Assembly: GCA_963805525.1 (NCBI GenBank)
Contig: CAWDUT010000004.1
Coordinates: 1,460,003-1,524,002, forward strand
Reading direction: 5' to 3'
Length of the DNA: 64,000 nt
DNA from: DASQFQ01 sp963805525
Lineage (GTDB): Bacteria; Actinomycetota; Thermoleophilia; Solirubrobacterales; Solirubrobacteraceae
The position numbers and the translations under genes are program-made. Below, in pieces: positions 7,534 through 15,749 of the stretch (position 1 is the stretch's first letter; every line of letters begins with the position of its first letter). The notes beneath the pieces are model-generated. The model had not been told where the DNA came from. It worked only from the letters and a program-made list of their open reading frames with translations, and searched no databases.

Positions 7534-10500
7534 CTACCCCCTCGCGTTCAGTGGAGCCCAGGGGTTGCCGAGCACCCCGAAGTTCAGCCGGATCTCATCG
7601 CTCGTGATGTTGCCGAGCACCGTGGCCGGCGGCGGCTTGACCTGGGGGACGAGGATGAACATCGAGTCGCGCGAGGTGCCCTCCGCCCGGTTCGAGCTGA
7701 CGATCGCCACGCGCGTCGCCTGGATCCAGACAGTGGCGGTGACGCCGTCCACCGAGCTGAGCGCGCAGCGGTTGTCCGAGGCAAGGCAGTCGCCGAGTGT
7801 GCGCACGATCAGCGCGGCCGACGTGCCGGCGCCCTGAGCCAGGTTGCCGCGCACGGCCACATCGGCGGTTTCGTCGTCCTCGACGCTGCGCACGGCGTCC
7901 GGCCCCACGATCTGTACGGTGCTGCCCGCCGTCTCGCGCACGAGCACCGGCGAGGCCTGCGCCGCCGAGGCCGACGTGGAGGTCGAGATCATCCCCATTT
8001 TCACCACGTTCCGCCCTGCGTCGTACGTGGGCTTCGCCTCGGGCCCCTCCTCCACGAAGACCTCGTCCCCGACCTTGAACACCTGGTCGAACTTCGGGTG
8101 GTCCAGCCCGCGGCCGATGAGGATGCCTATCGACGCCCCGGTGGAGAGAACGCCGCCCCCGGCAGGAGTGAGGACCGAGTTCTCGTTCACGTCCACTCGC
8201 TGATATGGACCCTCGACGTGGATGCCCACGGCCGCTCCGCTGAAGTCCGACGCGGGCCCGACGTCGCGCACGTCGTTCTCAGCGATCCGGATGGACTGGC
8301 AGGCGATCGCGTGGATGCCCCCTCGAAGCAGGGCGGAGAATGACTTGGCCCCCACGCGCACGATCTCGTTGCGGGCAACTGTGACGTCGCCGCAGCGTGC
8401 GATCTCGATGCCGGTAGGCAGCGAGTCGCGTTCGTCGATCTCGAGGGCTGTGTCGAGGATCTGGTTGTCCTCCACCACCAGCGCCAGCACGGAGCCGCCG
8501 CGTCCGACCGCGATCCCGCCCAGGCCGGCGCGGGTCACCTGGTTGCGCTTGATCAGCGCGGAGTCGACGCGCGCCTCCAGCGCGATCCCGTACCTGGGTG
8601 CGTCGTGCACCCGGTTGCCGTCCACTTGGAGCTCGCCGATCGAGCGGACGAAGACGCTCGGGAACGTCATGATCCCGTTCTGGAATCCGGTCGCGGCGTC
8701 GCGCCTGCCGAGCACCGCCACTTCGTTGCCCGCGATCCGGGTGGCGTTCGAGCCGGCCGCGATGCCCACGCCCTGAACGGCCAGGACGTTGGACAGGATG
8801 TCCACGCGCGACGATCCCGAGAACACCTGCCCCAGATACACCGCGTCGAAGCCCACCACGCTGCTCGCGCTGCCGAACCAGGACGCGGTCGAGCCCGACG
8901 CGATTACGCTCGGCGTCGTCATGCCGCCGATGAGGACTCCCAGCTCGCCGCATCCGAGGATGGTGTTCTGCGCCACGCGCGTCTCGCCCTCTTGCATGAG
9001 GATGGCCGTCGTGAAGACGGCGCCCGCGAAGCGCACGAGGTCGACTCCCGAGCGCCAGCACGCCAGCGTGTTCTGCTCGATCACCAGACTGAGCGTCACG
9101 AGATAGCGGGGCAGGCGCTTCACCCACTGCTGCCTGCCGGTCTGCTTGAGCAGCTGCTCGTCGGACTTGCTGCCGGTCTCCCAGACGCGACGGCCCGCGG
9201 CGGCACTCGCGCCCTCTTTCGTGAGCGGCATCGGCGCGCCGATCGCCATCGACGCCACACCCGTCTCGGCGAAGATCAGGTTGTGCCGGATCGATACTCC
9301 CACCAGCATCCCGGCCAGCCCGATGCCGACGCCTCCCAGCACCGGAGACCGGGCAAGGTTCATCCCCTCGGATGCGCCCGGCGAGTAGAACGGCGCGCCC
9401 TGCAGGATCAGGCAGCGCTGGATGGTCACGGCCTGCGACCGCGTGACGAGGATCCCCAGCTCGGGTCCCGCCTGCTTGGGGCGCGCCGTGCCGCCCGAAC
9501 CAACGAATTCGCCGATCCCCGCCGCCGAGGTGACCACGGCCAGACGCTCGATCGTGACCTCCTGCGAGCTCTCGATGTCGATCGCCGGCCCTGGGCCGTC
9601 GTACACGAGGATCGTCTTGATGCCCTTGCCCACCAGCTGGACGCTGTGCGCTCCCTGGATGCGCAGCGGTTGGCGGAGCTCATAGATGCCCACCTGCAGG
9701 CACACCTTCCCGCCGTTCGCCTTCACCTTGTCGATGGCGGCCTGGATCGTGAGGGTGCCGGACTTGTGCGACTTCGGATTCACGCAGACGTCGCAGTCGC
9801 AGCAGTCGCTTGGCGCGACGGGGAAGAACGTGCGGCAGTCGTCGGGCTTCACGCCCGGGCCGCGCAGGATCCCGAGCGGCGCGTAGTGGTGGCGGACGCC
9901 GCGCGGCGGCGCCGTGTCGAGCAGCTCGACCTCGCCGGTGATCGAGCGGGCCGCGAACGACCACCAGTCGCCGACGCGGGGCGCGCCGGCGGCGAAGTCG
10001 AAGCGCACGAACACGCCGTCCTCGAGCTCGACGTTGACGCCGGGAATGACCACGACGCCGCCTGCGTCAGTCCCGTCCCAGCGCCGCAGGCGCGCGTTGC
10101 GGGCCGTGGAGATGTCCGTCAGCGCCGCGGGTGAGGAGCCCGGACCGGCCTGCTGCACGTTCTTCAGCCACACGACGTTGGTGGCCTCCTCGGTGCTGTC
10201 CACCTGCGCGAGGATGCCCGGCACGCCGTCGAACTCGAGCGCGTCGTCCAGCACCTCCACCCAGTCGTTCACGTGGAAGCGCAGGATCGCGTCGCGCCCG
10301 ATGCGGCTCGCCTGGATGCGCGGCTTCGTTCCCGCCGGGTCGGTGATCGAGAGCACGTTCGCCGCGACCGAGCCGTTGTCGCGCGACCACTTGAAGCTGC
10401 GCTGCCCGCTGATCGACCCGTCGTCGTGGATCTCCACGCGGTAGAGGCGGTTCTCGCGTCCGCGGTAGCCGCCCGTGGGCGACACGAAGCAGGGGTCGTC

Positions 10501-11151
10501 GGGCTGGGTCACGCCCAGGCCCTGGGTGGTGAGCCGCGCCCCGGAGAGCCGCGTCGCGTCCCGGTAGCGCGCGATCGTGTTCCAGTCCGTCGAGCACTTC
10601 ACGCCCCCGCCGGCCTTGGCGATGAAGCGCACCTGCCAGACCGTCTGCAGACGGGTGTCGGTGTCCACGCCCACAGCGGGATCGACCAGCCCGCTGAACT
10701 CCGCCGCCGTGCGCTCGCGACGCCAGACGTCGAGGTAGACGAGGTGCGGGCCCACGCCCGGCGGGAACTTGGGCCGCAGTGACCACTGTGGCTCGTACGG
10801 CTGCTGCGACCACAGCACGTAGGCGTCGCCGCCACGCGGCTCGTCCCAGATCGGCTCGTACTCGGTCGCGTCGGAGCCGTGGTTCTCCGCGATCAACCCG
10901 TCCACGTACATGCGACCGCGCCCGATGCGCAGATCGTTCGCCCCCTGCCAGTCGAGCTCGAACCCGAGTGGCGCGTTGGCCGGCACCCCCGAGCGGCCGA
11001 TCAGGTCCACCGTCTCTGCCCGGAACCGGCGGTCGAGGATGTCGAACAGCTCGTTCCAATCGGCGTCCAGCTGCACGCGGCCCTGCTGGCTGAGCACGCC
11101 GGCGTAGTCGAACCTCGGGTCGAACGTGAAGCGCGTGTAGTCGCCGCCCAT
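7534..11151 (-). CDS. DUF6519-type right-handed beta-helix protein (probable CIS fibre or tip protein)
   Basis: 1205 residues. The N-terminus GGDYTRFTFDPRFDYAGVLSQ followed by QGRVQLDADWNELFD is the hallmark of the DUF6519 family found in CIS loci. A Cys cluster (CCDCDVC, near residue 450) precedes a long parallel beta-helix (TLTIQAAIDKVKANGGKVCL, then many short SxxxIxxNxI-type rungs) to about residue 1100. Such beta-helices are typical of phage tail fibres and tailspikes that bind or cut surface glycans. No catalytic residues can be assigned. The start is the ATG at 11149-11151 with GAGGAGG just upstream, embedded in the preceding stop region. Confidence 0.72.
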   Translation of the reverse strand: MGGDYTRFTFDPRFDYAGVLSQQGRVQLDADWNELFDILDRRFRAETVDLIGRSGVPANAPLGFELDWQGANDLRIGRGRMYVDGLIAENHGSDATEYEPIWDEPRGGDAYVLWSQQPYEPQWSLRPKFPPGVGPHLVYLDVWRRERTAAEFSGLVDPAVGVDTDTRLQTVWQVRFIAKAGGGVKCSTDWNTIARYRDATRLSGARLTTQGLGVTQPDDPCFVSPTGGYRGRENRLYRVEIHDDGSISGQRSFKWSRDNGSVAANVLSITDPAGTKPRIQASRIGRDAILRFHVNDWVEVLDDALEFDGVPGILAQVDSTEEATNVVWLKNVQQAGPGSSPAALTDISTARNARLRRWDGTDAGGVVVIPGVNVELEDGVFVRFDFAAGAPRVGDWWSFAARSITGEVELLDTAPPRGVRHHYAPLGILRGPGVKPDDCRTFFPVAPSDCCDCDVCVNPKSHKSGTLTIQAAIDKVKANGGKVCLQVGIYELRQPLRIQGAHSVQLVGKGIKTILVYDGPGPAIDIESSQEVTIERLAVVTSAAGIGEFVGSGGTARPKQAGPELGILVTRSQAVTIQRCLILQGAPFYSPGASEGMNLARSPVLGGVGIGLAGMLVGVSIRHNLIFAETGVASMAIGAPMPLTKEGASAAAGRRVWETGSKSDEQLLKQTGRQQWVKRLPRYLVTLSLVIEQNTLACWRSGVDLVRFAGAVFTTAILMQEGETRVAQNTILGCGELGVLIGGMTTPSVIASGSTASWFGSASSVVGFDAVYLGQVFSGSSRVDILSNVLAVQGVGIAAGSNATRIAGNEVAVLGRRDAATGFQNGIMTFPSVFVRSIGELQVDGNRVHDAPRYGIALEARVDSALIKRNQVTRAGLGGIAVGRGGSVLALVVEDNQILDTALEIDERDSLPTGIEIARCGDVTVARNEIVRVGAKSFSALLRGGIHAIACQSIRIAENDVRDVGPASDFSGAAVGIHVEGPYQRVDVNENSVLTPAGGGVLSTGASIGILIGRGLDHPKFDQVFKVGDEVFVEEGPEAKPTYDAGRNVVKMGMISTSTSASAAQASPVLVRETAGSTVQIVGPDAVRSVEDDETADVAVRGNLAQGAGTSAALIVRTLGDCLASDNRCALSSVDGVTATVWIQATRVAIVSSNRAEGTSRDSMFILVPQVKPPPATVLGNITSDEIRLNFGVLGNPWAPLNARG

Positions 11152-11160
11152 AGCTCCTCC

Positions 11161-13329
11161 TCAGGTCACGTACACGAGGCCGGGCTCGAGCCCGAATGGC
11201 AGGTACTCCTCGAGACGCACGCGCAGGTTGGTCTCGCGCTGCGGCTGCTTGAGCATGCTGAAGGTGCCCATCTCGGAGCCATCCTGCGCGCCCTTGGCGA
11301 TCTCGGGGGCGCAATCGAGCCCGAGCTGCGCGTACGCCGGCCACCCGTACCTCGTCTCGGTGAAGTGCGGGAGCACGCGCGCCTCCGCGGCGTCCTTGCG
11401 CGCGTCCGGCACGGCGTCGCGCGCCAGATCGGGCTGGCAGTTGTAGCGGCGCGGCGTCTGCGACCCTTCGCGCCGGTAGGAGGAGAAGCGCAGGCAGCCG
11501 TGCTGCCTGCGCTCGCTCCACACCACGCCCGCCGCGAAGATCGACTCCGACCCGAGTCGCAGCTCGCGCACGCGGACGCTGCCGAGCACGGTGGAGCGCT
11601 CGAACGTGCACAGAGGGCCGAGCGGCGGCACCCCGTCGTGGCCGACCGCCACGCGCTCCGCATTCGGATGCCGCGCGTCGAACGGGGCGTCCACGATCGA
11701 GTCGGTGACGTGCAGCTCGTGGCGATCCGCGGGCATGCGGATGGCGCCGCAGATCGAGTGGTCGATGCGGGCGGTGAATGTAGCTGCGCCCGACTCGACG
11801 TCGAGGCTGATGCCGGCCGGCGTCTGCGGCTCGCCGTCGGCGGTGAGCCCCAGGCCGGGCACGAGCGTGCAGTGCTCGATCCGGAGCTCTTCCACCGCGC
11901 CCCGGATCCGCAGCCGCCCGGCGATCACGAGCCCGTTGAGGGTGAGGCGCTCGAGCGTCGTGCCGGACACGCTGATGTCGCCCGCGATCAGTGGCCTCGT
12001 GCCATCGTGCGCCTGGATCACGAGCTGCGTCCCGGCCGGCGCCGCGCCGGCGGATATCGCCAGGGTCCCGCCGGCGGGCGTGTACGTGGCGCTGTCCGCG
12101 ATCTCGACGACCGTCTTCTCGAAGGTCGCCGGGCTCCAGTGGTGGGCGGCCCCCGCGGTGCTCAGCGCCGCCTCGAGCGTGGCCTGCTGCGCCGGCACGT
12201 CCACGCCCACCGTCATCAGGTCGTCCAGCGCTGCCGGGTCGTGCACGGTGTCCGCCTCGCCGGGGAGCGCTCGCCGCGCACGCGGGTACGGGCCGCCGCC
12301 CAGCTCGGCGCCGAACCCGTAGGCGAAGCTCACGCGCGGCACTGTGCCGGCCGCCGGCAGCCTGCTCGTGCCGAACATCAAGCGCCCGCGGCGAACGTCG
12401 ACGGCCACCTGGTTCACGGGCGGCGCGTCCCATTTCGAGAGGTTCTTGCAGATGACGTCGGCGGCCGCGACGCCCTCCACCGACAGGCTCCAGGGCTTCG
12501 TGGGATCCGACGGGTCGGGGTAGTAGTCGAGCGGCCGCTCGTAGAACGCCAGCGGGCGGATCGGCCCCGGCACGTCCGCCTCGGCGGATAGCTCGCCGTC
12601 GGGAATCGCCGGCCGGTTCATCGCGGTGAACAGGTGCGCCGAATTGCCCAGTGGGCTGAAGTACCAGCGCGCGCGGTCGTTCGCCGCCACGCGCGCCGGC
12701 ATCACGCGGTCCAGCCGGAAGCTCGCCAGCCGCCAGAGGAAGAACCCGACCTTGTGGATCCCGTGCCAGCCGGCGCCGTGGACGAACGGCCGGACGTCCA
12801 CCGTGTGGGTGGTGATGTCGAACGCGGAGTCGATCAGGTCCACGGCGTCCAGGTCACGCACGTCGACGGTGCCCACGCGGTTCTGCGCGCGCGGGAACTG
12901 ATACGGAGGGAAGGCCGCCTCGGGCGCGTCCTGGTGGCGCAGGTGGTTCAGGTTCTGGGTCCAGCCGAGGAGCTCGAACATCGCCACCGCGTGCGCGTGC
13001 CAGCCGGTCACGTCGCGCGCCAGCCGCTCGAGCATCGGCAGAGTGCCCTTGCGCCGGCGATAGAAGATCGAGTTGGCCACGTCGGCCCGGTGCGTTCCCG
13101 CCACCTCGTAGATCGGCGTGTTGGCCACGAGATCGCCGATGTACGGGATCACCCACTCGGCGCAGGTCTCGATGAACAGGTCGTCCCAGAGCCCATCGAT
13201 GTCGTCCTTGAGCAGGTCCGCCTGCTCGGAGACGGCGCGCAGGAACGCCTGGAGCACGAGCCCGCGCTCCGTGTCGCGCAAGCGATGGACGACCGGCAGC
13301 AGCTCGTAGAGGTCGATGGCCTGGGTCAT
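11161..13329 (-). CDS. Phage-tail-like protein (gpI-like N-terminus) with C-terminal beta-helix
   Basis: 722 residues. The N-terminal 130 residues (LYELLPVVHRLRDTERG, WVIPYIGDLVANTPIYEV, FYRRRKGTLPMLERLARDV) are typical of the tail protein that follows the baseplate J proteins in CIS clusters, comparable in position to P2 gpI. The region after about residue 400 has beta-helix-like rungs (TLERLTLNGLVIAGRLRIRG, VEELRIEHCTLVPGL). It probably links the baseplate to the fibre encoded next. The ATG start overlaps the upstream stop by four bases. Confidence 0.7.
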   Translation of the reverse strand: MTQAIDLYELLPVVHRLRDTERGLVLQAFLRAVSEQADLLKDDIDGLWDDLFIETCAEWVIPYIGDLVANTPIYEVAGTHRADVANSIFYRRRKGTLPMLERLARDVTGWHAHAVAMFELLGWTQNLNHLRHQDAPEAAFPPYQFPRAQNRVGTVDVRDLDAVDLIDSAFDITTHTVDVRPFVHGAGWHGIHKVGFFLWRLASFRLDRVMPARVAANDRARWYFSPLGNSAHLFTAMNRPAIPDGELSAEADVPGPIRPLAFYERPLDYYPDPSDPTKPWSLSVEGVAAADVICKNLSKWDAPPVNQVAVDVRRGRLMFGTSRLPAAGTVPRVSFAYGFGAELGGGPYPRARRALPGEADTVHDPAALDDLMTVGVDVPAQQATLEAALSTAGAAHHWSPATFEKTVVEIADSATYTPAGGTLAISAGAAPAGTQLVIQAHDGTRPLIAGDISVSGTTLERLTLNGLVIAGRLRIRGAVEELRIEHCTLVPGLGLTADGEPQTPAGISLDVESGAATFTARIDHSICGAIRMPADRHELHVTDSIVDAPFDARHPNAERVAVGHDGVPPLGPLCTFERSTVLGSVRVRELRLGSESIFAAGVVWSERRQHGCLRFSSYRREGSQTPRRYNCQPDLARDAVPDARKDAAEARVLPHFTETRYGWPAYAQLGLDCAPEIAKGAQDGSEMGTFSMLKQPQRETNLRVRLEEYLPFGLEPGLVYVT

Positions 13330-15749
13330 GCTGTCGTCACCACCGCGTCGGCGGCCGCGAGCGTGGCGATCTCGTCGGCCTCGATCCGCATGTGCTCGAC
13401 CACGGACGGTGCGCCGGTCGCGCCGTGGCTCGCCGCCTGGGTCGGGTCGGCGTAGCCGAGCCGGTTGACGTCGATCCCCACCACCCCGGTGGCGGATTGG
13501 AGTGTGGCGAACACGTCACTGAGGTGCACCGGCTGGCCGAAGCCGCGGACGGCGAAGGCGAAGTGGTCGAGGAGCGCCCGCTGCGCCGCCGCCTGCACGT
13601 CGCCCGAGACGCGATCCGGGTCGCTCGCGATCACCACGGCCTCCACGCGTACCGGCACCGGGGTGTAGCCCACGATCGTGAGCTGGCGGAACGGGTCGCG
13701 CCGGGTGTCGAGGTCGGCCCGCAGGTCGCGAATCGGCTGGCTCGACAGCTGCGCGCCGTCATCCCCCGCGACCGTGAGCCTGACCGCCTGCTCGCCGTGC
13801 ACCCAGGCCACAGCCGCGCGCACCTTGGCCACGCCGGCCTGGTCCAGCGCCGCATCCTCGAAGTCGCGCAGCGAGACGACGCGCCCAAAGGTGCGCACCG
13901 TCTGCGGAGCGCCGATCCGGGCCTGGGCGAGCGTCTCGGGGTCGGAGCCGCCGTCCGCCCTCTCGGGGTTGGTCACGCTGCGCAGCCCCTTCGGCTTGGC
14001 CAGCAGCGAGGTGAGCGTGCCGGCGCGCAGGTTGCCCGCCTTCCCCAGTCCCTTGCGGTAGCTCGCCGCGATCTCCGCACCCGTGGCCGGCCGGGCGCCC
14101 GTGACGCCGTCGCCGAACTCGATGGTGGTCTTTCCCTCATCGTCCACCGTCTGCGTGTAGACGCGGTCGCCCGGCCCATGCCCGTAGAAGTTGTCGACGG
14201 GATGCCAGCGCAGGCCGCCCACCCGGAGGTCCAGGGTGCTGGCCGCGCCGTGCGACGCGCCCGGGCTCCGCACGTACGTGACCGGGGACTTGGAGAGCGG
14301 GAATCGCTGGAACGGCCGCGAGGCGTCGCCGCTGCCGAGGCGCTCGGGCGGCGCTACCGTCTCGCCGTGCGTGGCCTCCACGACGTTGCCCGCCAGCGTG
14401 GCGGTGGCAGCGTCAAGCGACCGGCCACCGGGCAGCCCCGGGCTGAAGTCCACCGCGACGTGCCGCCCGTCGGCCGTCGTGCCCACCGCGGTGACGGCGG
14501 CGCCGTGGGCCGGCCCGGCGGCGTCGTCCAGCACGATCGCCCGGCCTTGGTCCAGGCTCACGCCGAGGGCCGAGGGGATCAGCACACGCGTGCCCGCGAT
14601 CGTATCCGGATACTCGAAGGGCCAGAGCTCCACCTCCGCGTCGTCCAGCTCGTAGAGCTGGAGCTGGCGCGGATCGGTGCCGCTGGGCGCGGCCGTCGTG
14701 ATCTCGATCTGCGTGACGGTGCCGGAGAAGGGCCCGAACTCGGCCGGCGCGGGGTAGGCCAGGATCACCGTGGTGACCACCGACGCGTTGTCGCCGGAGC
14801 TCGGGATCAGCAGGCGGGTGCCGGCCGCCAGGTCGTCGTAGACGGCGTCGAGCTGCAGCGTTGACGGGTCGCTCAGCGTGGTGGGTGTCGTGCCCTGCAC
14901 CACGATCATCTCGCCGTTGGCGTCCAATCGCGACTGCAGGTAGGTGCCCGGCGCGTCGTGACCGAAGAGGCGCAGCTTGCGCCGGTACTTGGTGAGCTTC
15001 GTGTAGCCGCCGCTCAGGATCGCCGGATCCCAGGCGATCCTGGTGGCCGGCCCGGACTGCTCGATCGACACGAGCCGCTTCTCGTCCACCACGCCGGACG
15101 CAGTGGCATGCGCCACCAGCAGGTCGCCCGGGTTGAGGCGGCGGCGCAGGTTGGCGGCGCTCGCCGGATCGAGAACGGCGCCCGTAGATCCCTGCGCCAA
15201 CGGGGCGGGGCTCGGCGCGACCGGCGTGCCCACCACCGGGATCAGATTGAGCGCCGCATCCGCGGCGAGCTCCGCGCCTGTCTCGAACTTCTGCGGGGTC
15301 TCGTCCTGGCCGGGAACGCTCTGGACCTTGAGACCGGCGGGCAGCCTGAGCGCCTGGCCGGCCTCGAGCGCGAAGACGAGCTGCGCGGCCGCCGCGCGGC
15401 CCGGCGCGGGCACGTAGCCCAGCAGGCCGGCGAGCTTGACCACCGAGTCGCGCAGCAGCGCCGTGCGCAGGAAGGCCTCGTTGGCGATCCGCTCCTGGTA
15501 GAAGGTCAGGACGTCGGCCACGTACGCCCACAGGTCGACGAGCGCCATCCCGTAGTCGTCGTCCGTGCGCGCGGTCCAGCGGGTGAGGGCCGGATCGCGG
15601 CCCGCGCGCTCCACGATCGCCTCGCGGAAGCTCGCATAGGTGCCCACGCGGTAGCGCACCGCGGAGAGGCCCGGGCGATTCTGGATCGCCTCCGGCGTGG
15701 GAGGCGCGGCCGGCTTGCAGCAGCCGCAAGTGTCGAGCACGTCGCTCAC
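13326..15749 (-). CDS. Putative baseplate assembly protein (gpJ-like), copy 1
   Basis: 807 residues. The N-terminal block (YRVGTYASFREAIVERAGRD, ALTRWTARTDDDYGMALVDL, WAYVADVLTFYQERIANEAF, LLGYVPAPGRAA) is diagnostic of the large baseplate-assembly family seen in injection systems. The C-terminal part (LRDFEDAALDQAGVAKVRAA, then ADLDTRRDPFRQLTIVGYTP) resembles the J-type wedge domain. A Cys-rich start (DTCGCCKPAAP) is unusual. It forms the baseplate periphery with its paralogue next door. The GTG at 15747-15749 overlaps the upstream stop by four bases (GTGA). Confidence 0.8.
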   Translation of the reverse strand: MSDVLDTCGCCKPAAPPTPEAIQNRPGLSAVRYRVGTYASFREAIVERAGRDPALTRWTARTDDDYGMALVDLWAYVADVLTFYQERIANEAFLRTALLRDSVVKLAGLLGYVPAPGRAAAAQLVFALEAGQALRLPAGLKVQSVPGQDETPQKFETGAELAADAALNLIPVVGTPVAPSPAPLAQGSTGAVLDPASAANLRRRLNPGDLLVAHATASGVVDEKRLVSIEQSGPATRIAWDPAILSGGYTKLTKYRRKLRLFGHDAPGTYLQSRLDANGEMIVVQGTTPTTLSDPSTLQLDAVYDDLAAGTRLLIPSSGDNASVVTTVILAYPAPAEFGPFSGTVTQIEITTAAPSGTDPRQLQLYELDDAEVELWPFEYPDTIAGTRVLIPSALGVSLDQGRAIVLDDAAGPAHGAAVTAVGTTADGRHVAVDFSPGLPGGRSLDAATATLAGNVVEATHGETVAPPERLGSGDASRPFQRFPLSKSPVTYVRSPGASHGAASTLDLRVGGLRWHPVDNFYGHGPGDRVYTQTVDDEGKTTIEFGDGVTGARPATGAEIAASYRKGLGKAGNLRAGTLTSLLAKPKGLRSVTNPERADGGSDPETLAQARIGAPQTVRTFGRVVSLRDFEDAALDQAGVAKVRAAVAWVHGEQAVRLTVAGDDGAQLSSQPIRDLRADLDTRRDPFRQLTIVGYTPVPVRVEAVVIASDPDRVSGDVQAAAQRALLDHFAFAVRGFGQPVHLSDVFATLQSATGVVGIDVNRLGYADPTQAASHGATGAPSVVEHMRIEADEIATLAAADAVVTTA

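Noticed and set aside
10067..12591. Long frames of 788 codons (minus) and 570 codons (plus) across the fibre and tip genes
   Set aside because: They overlap two genes with clear family motifs in other frames and have shadow-like Arg/Pro content.
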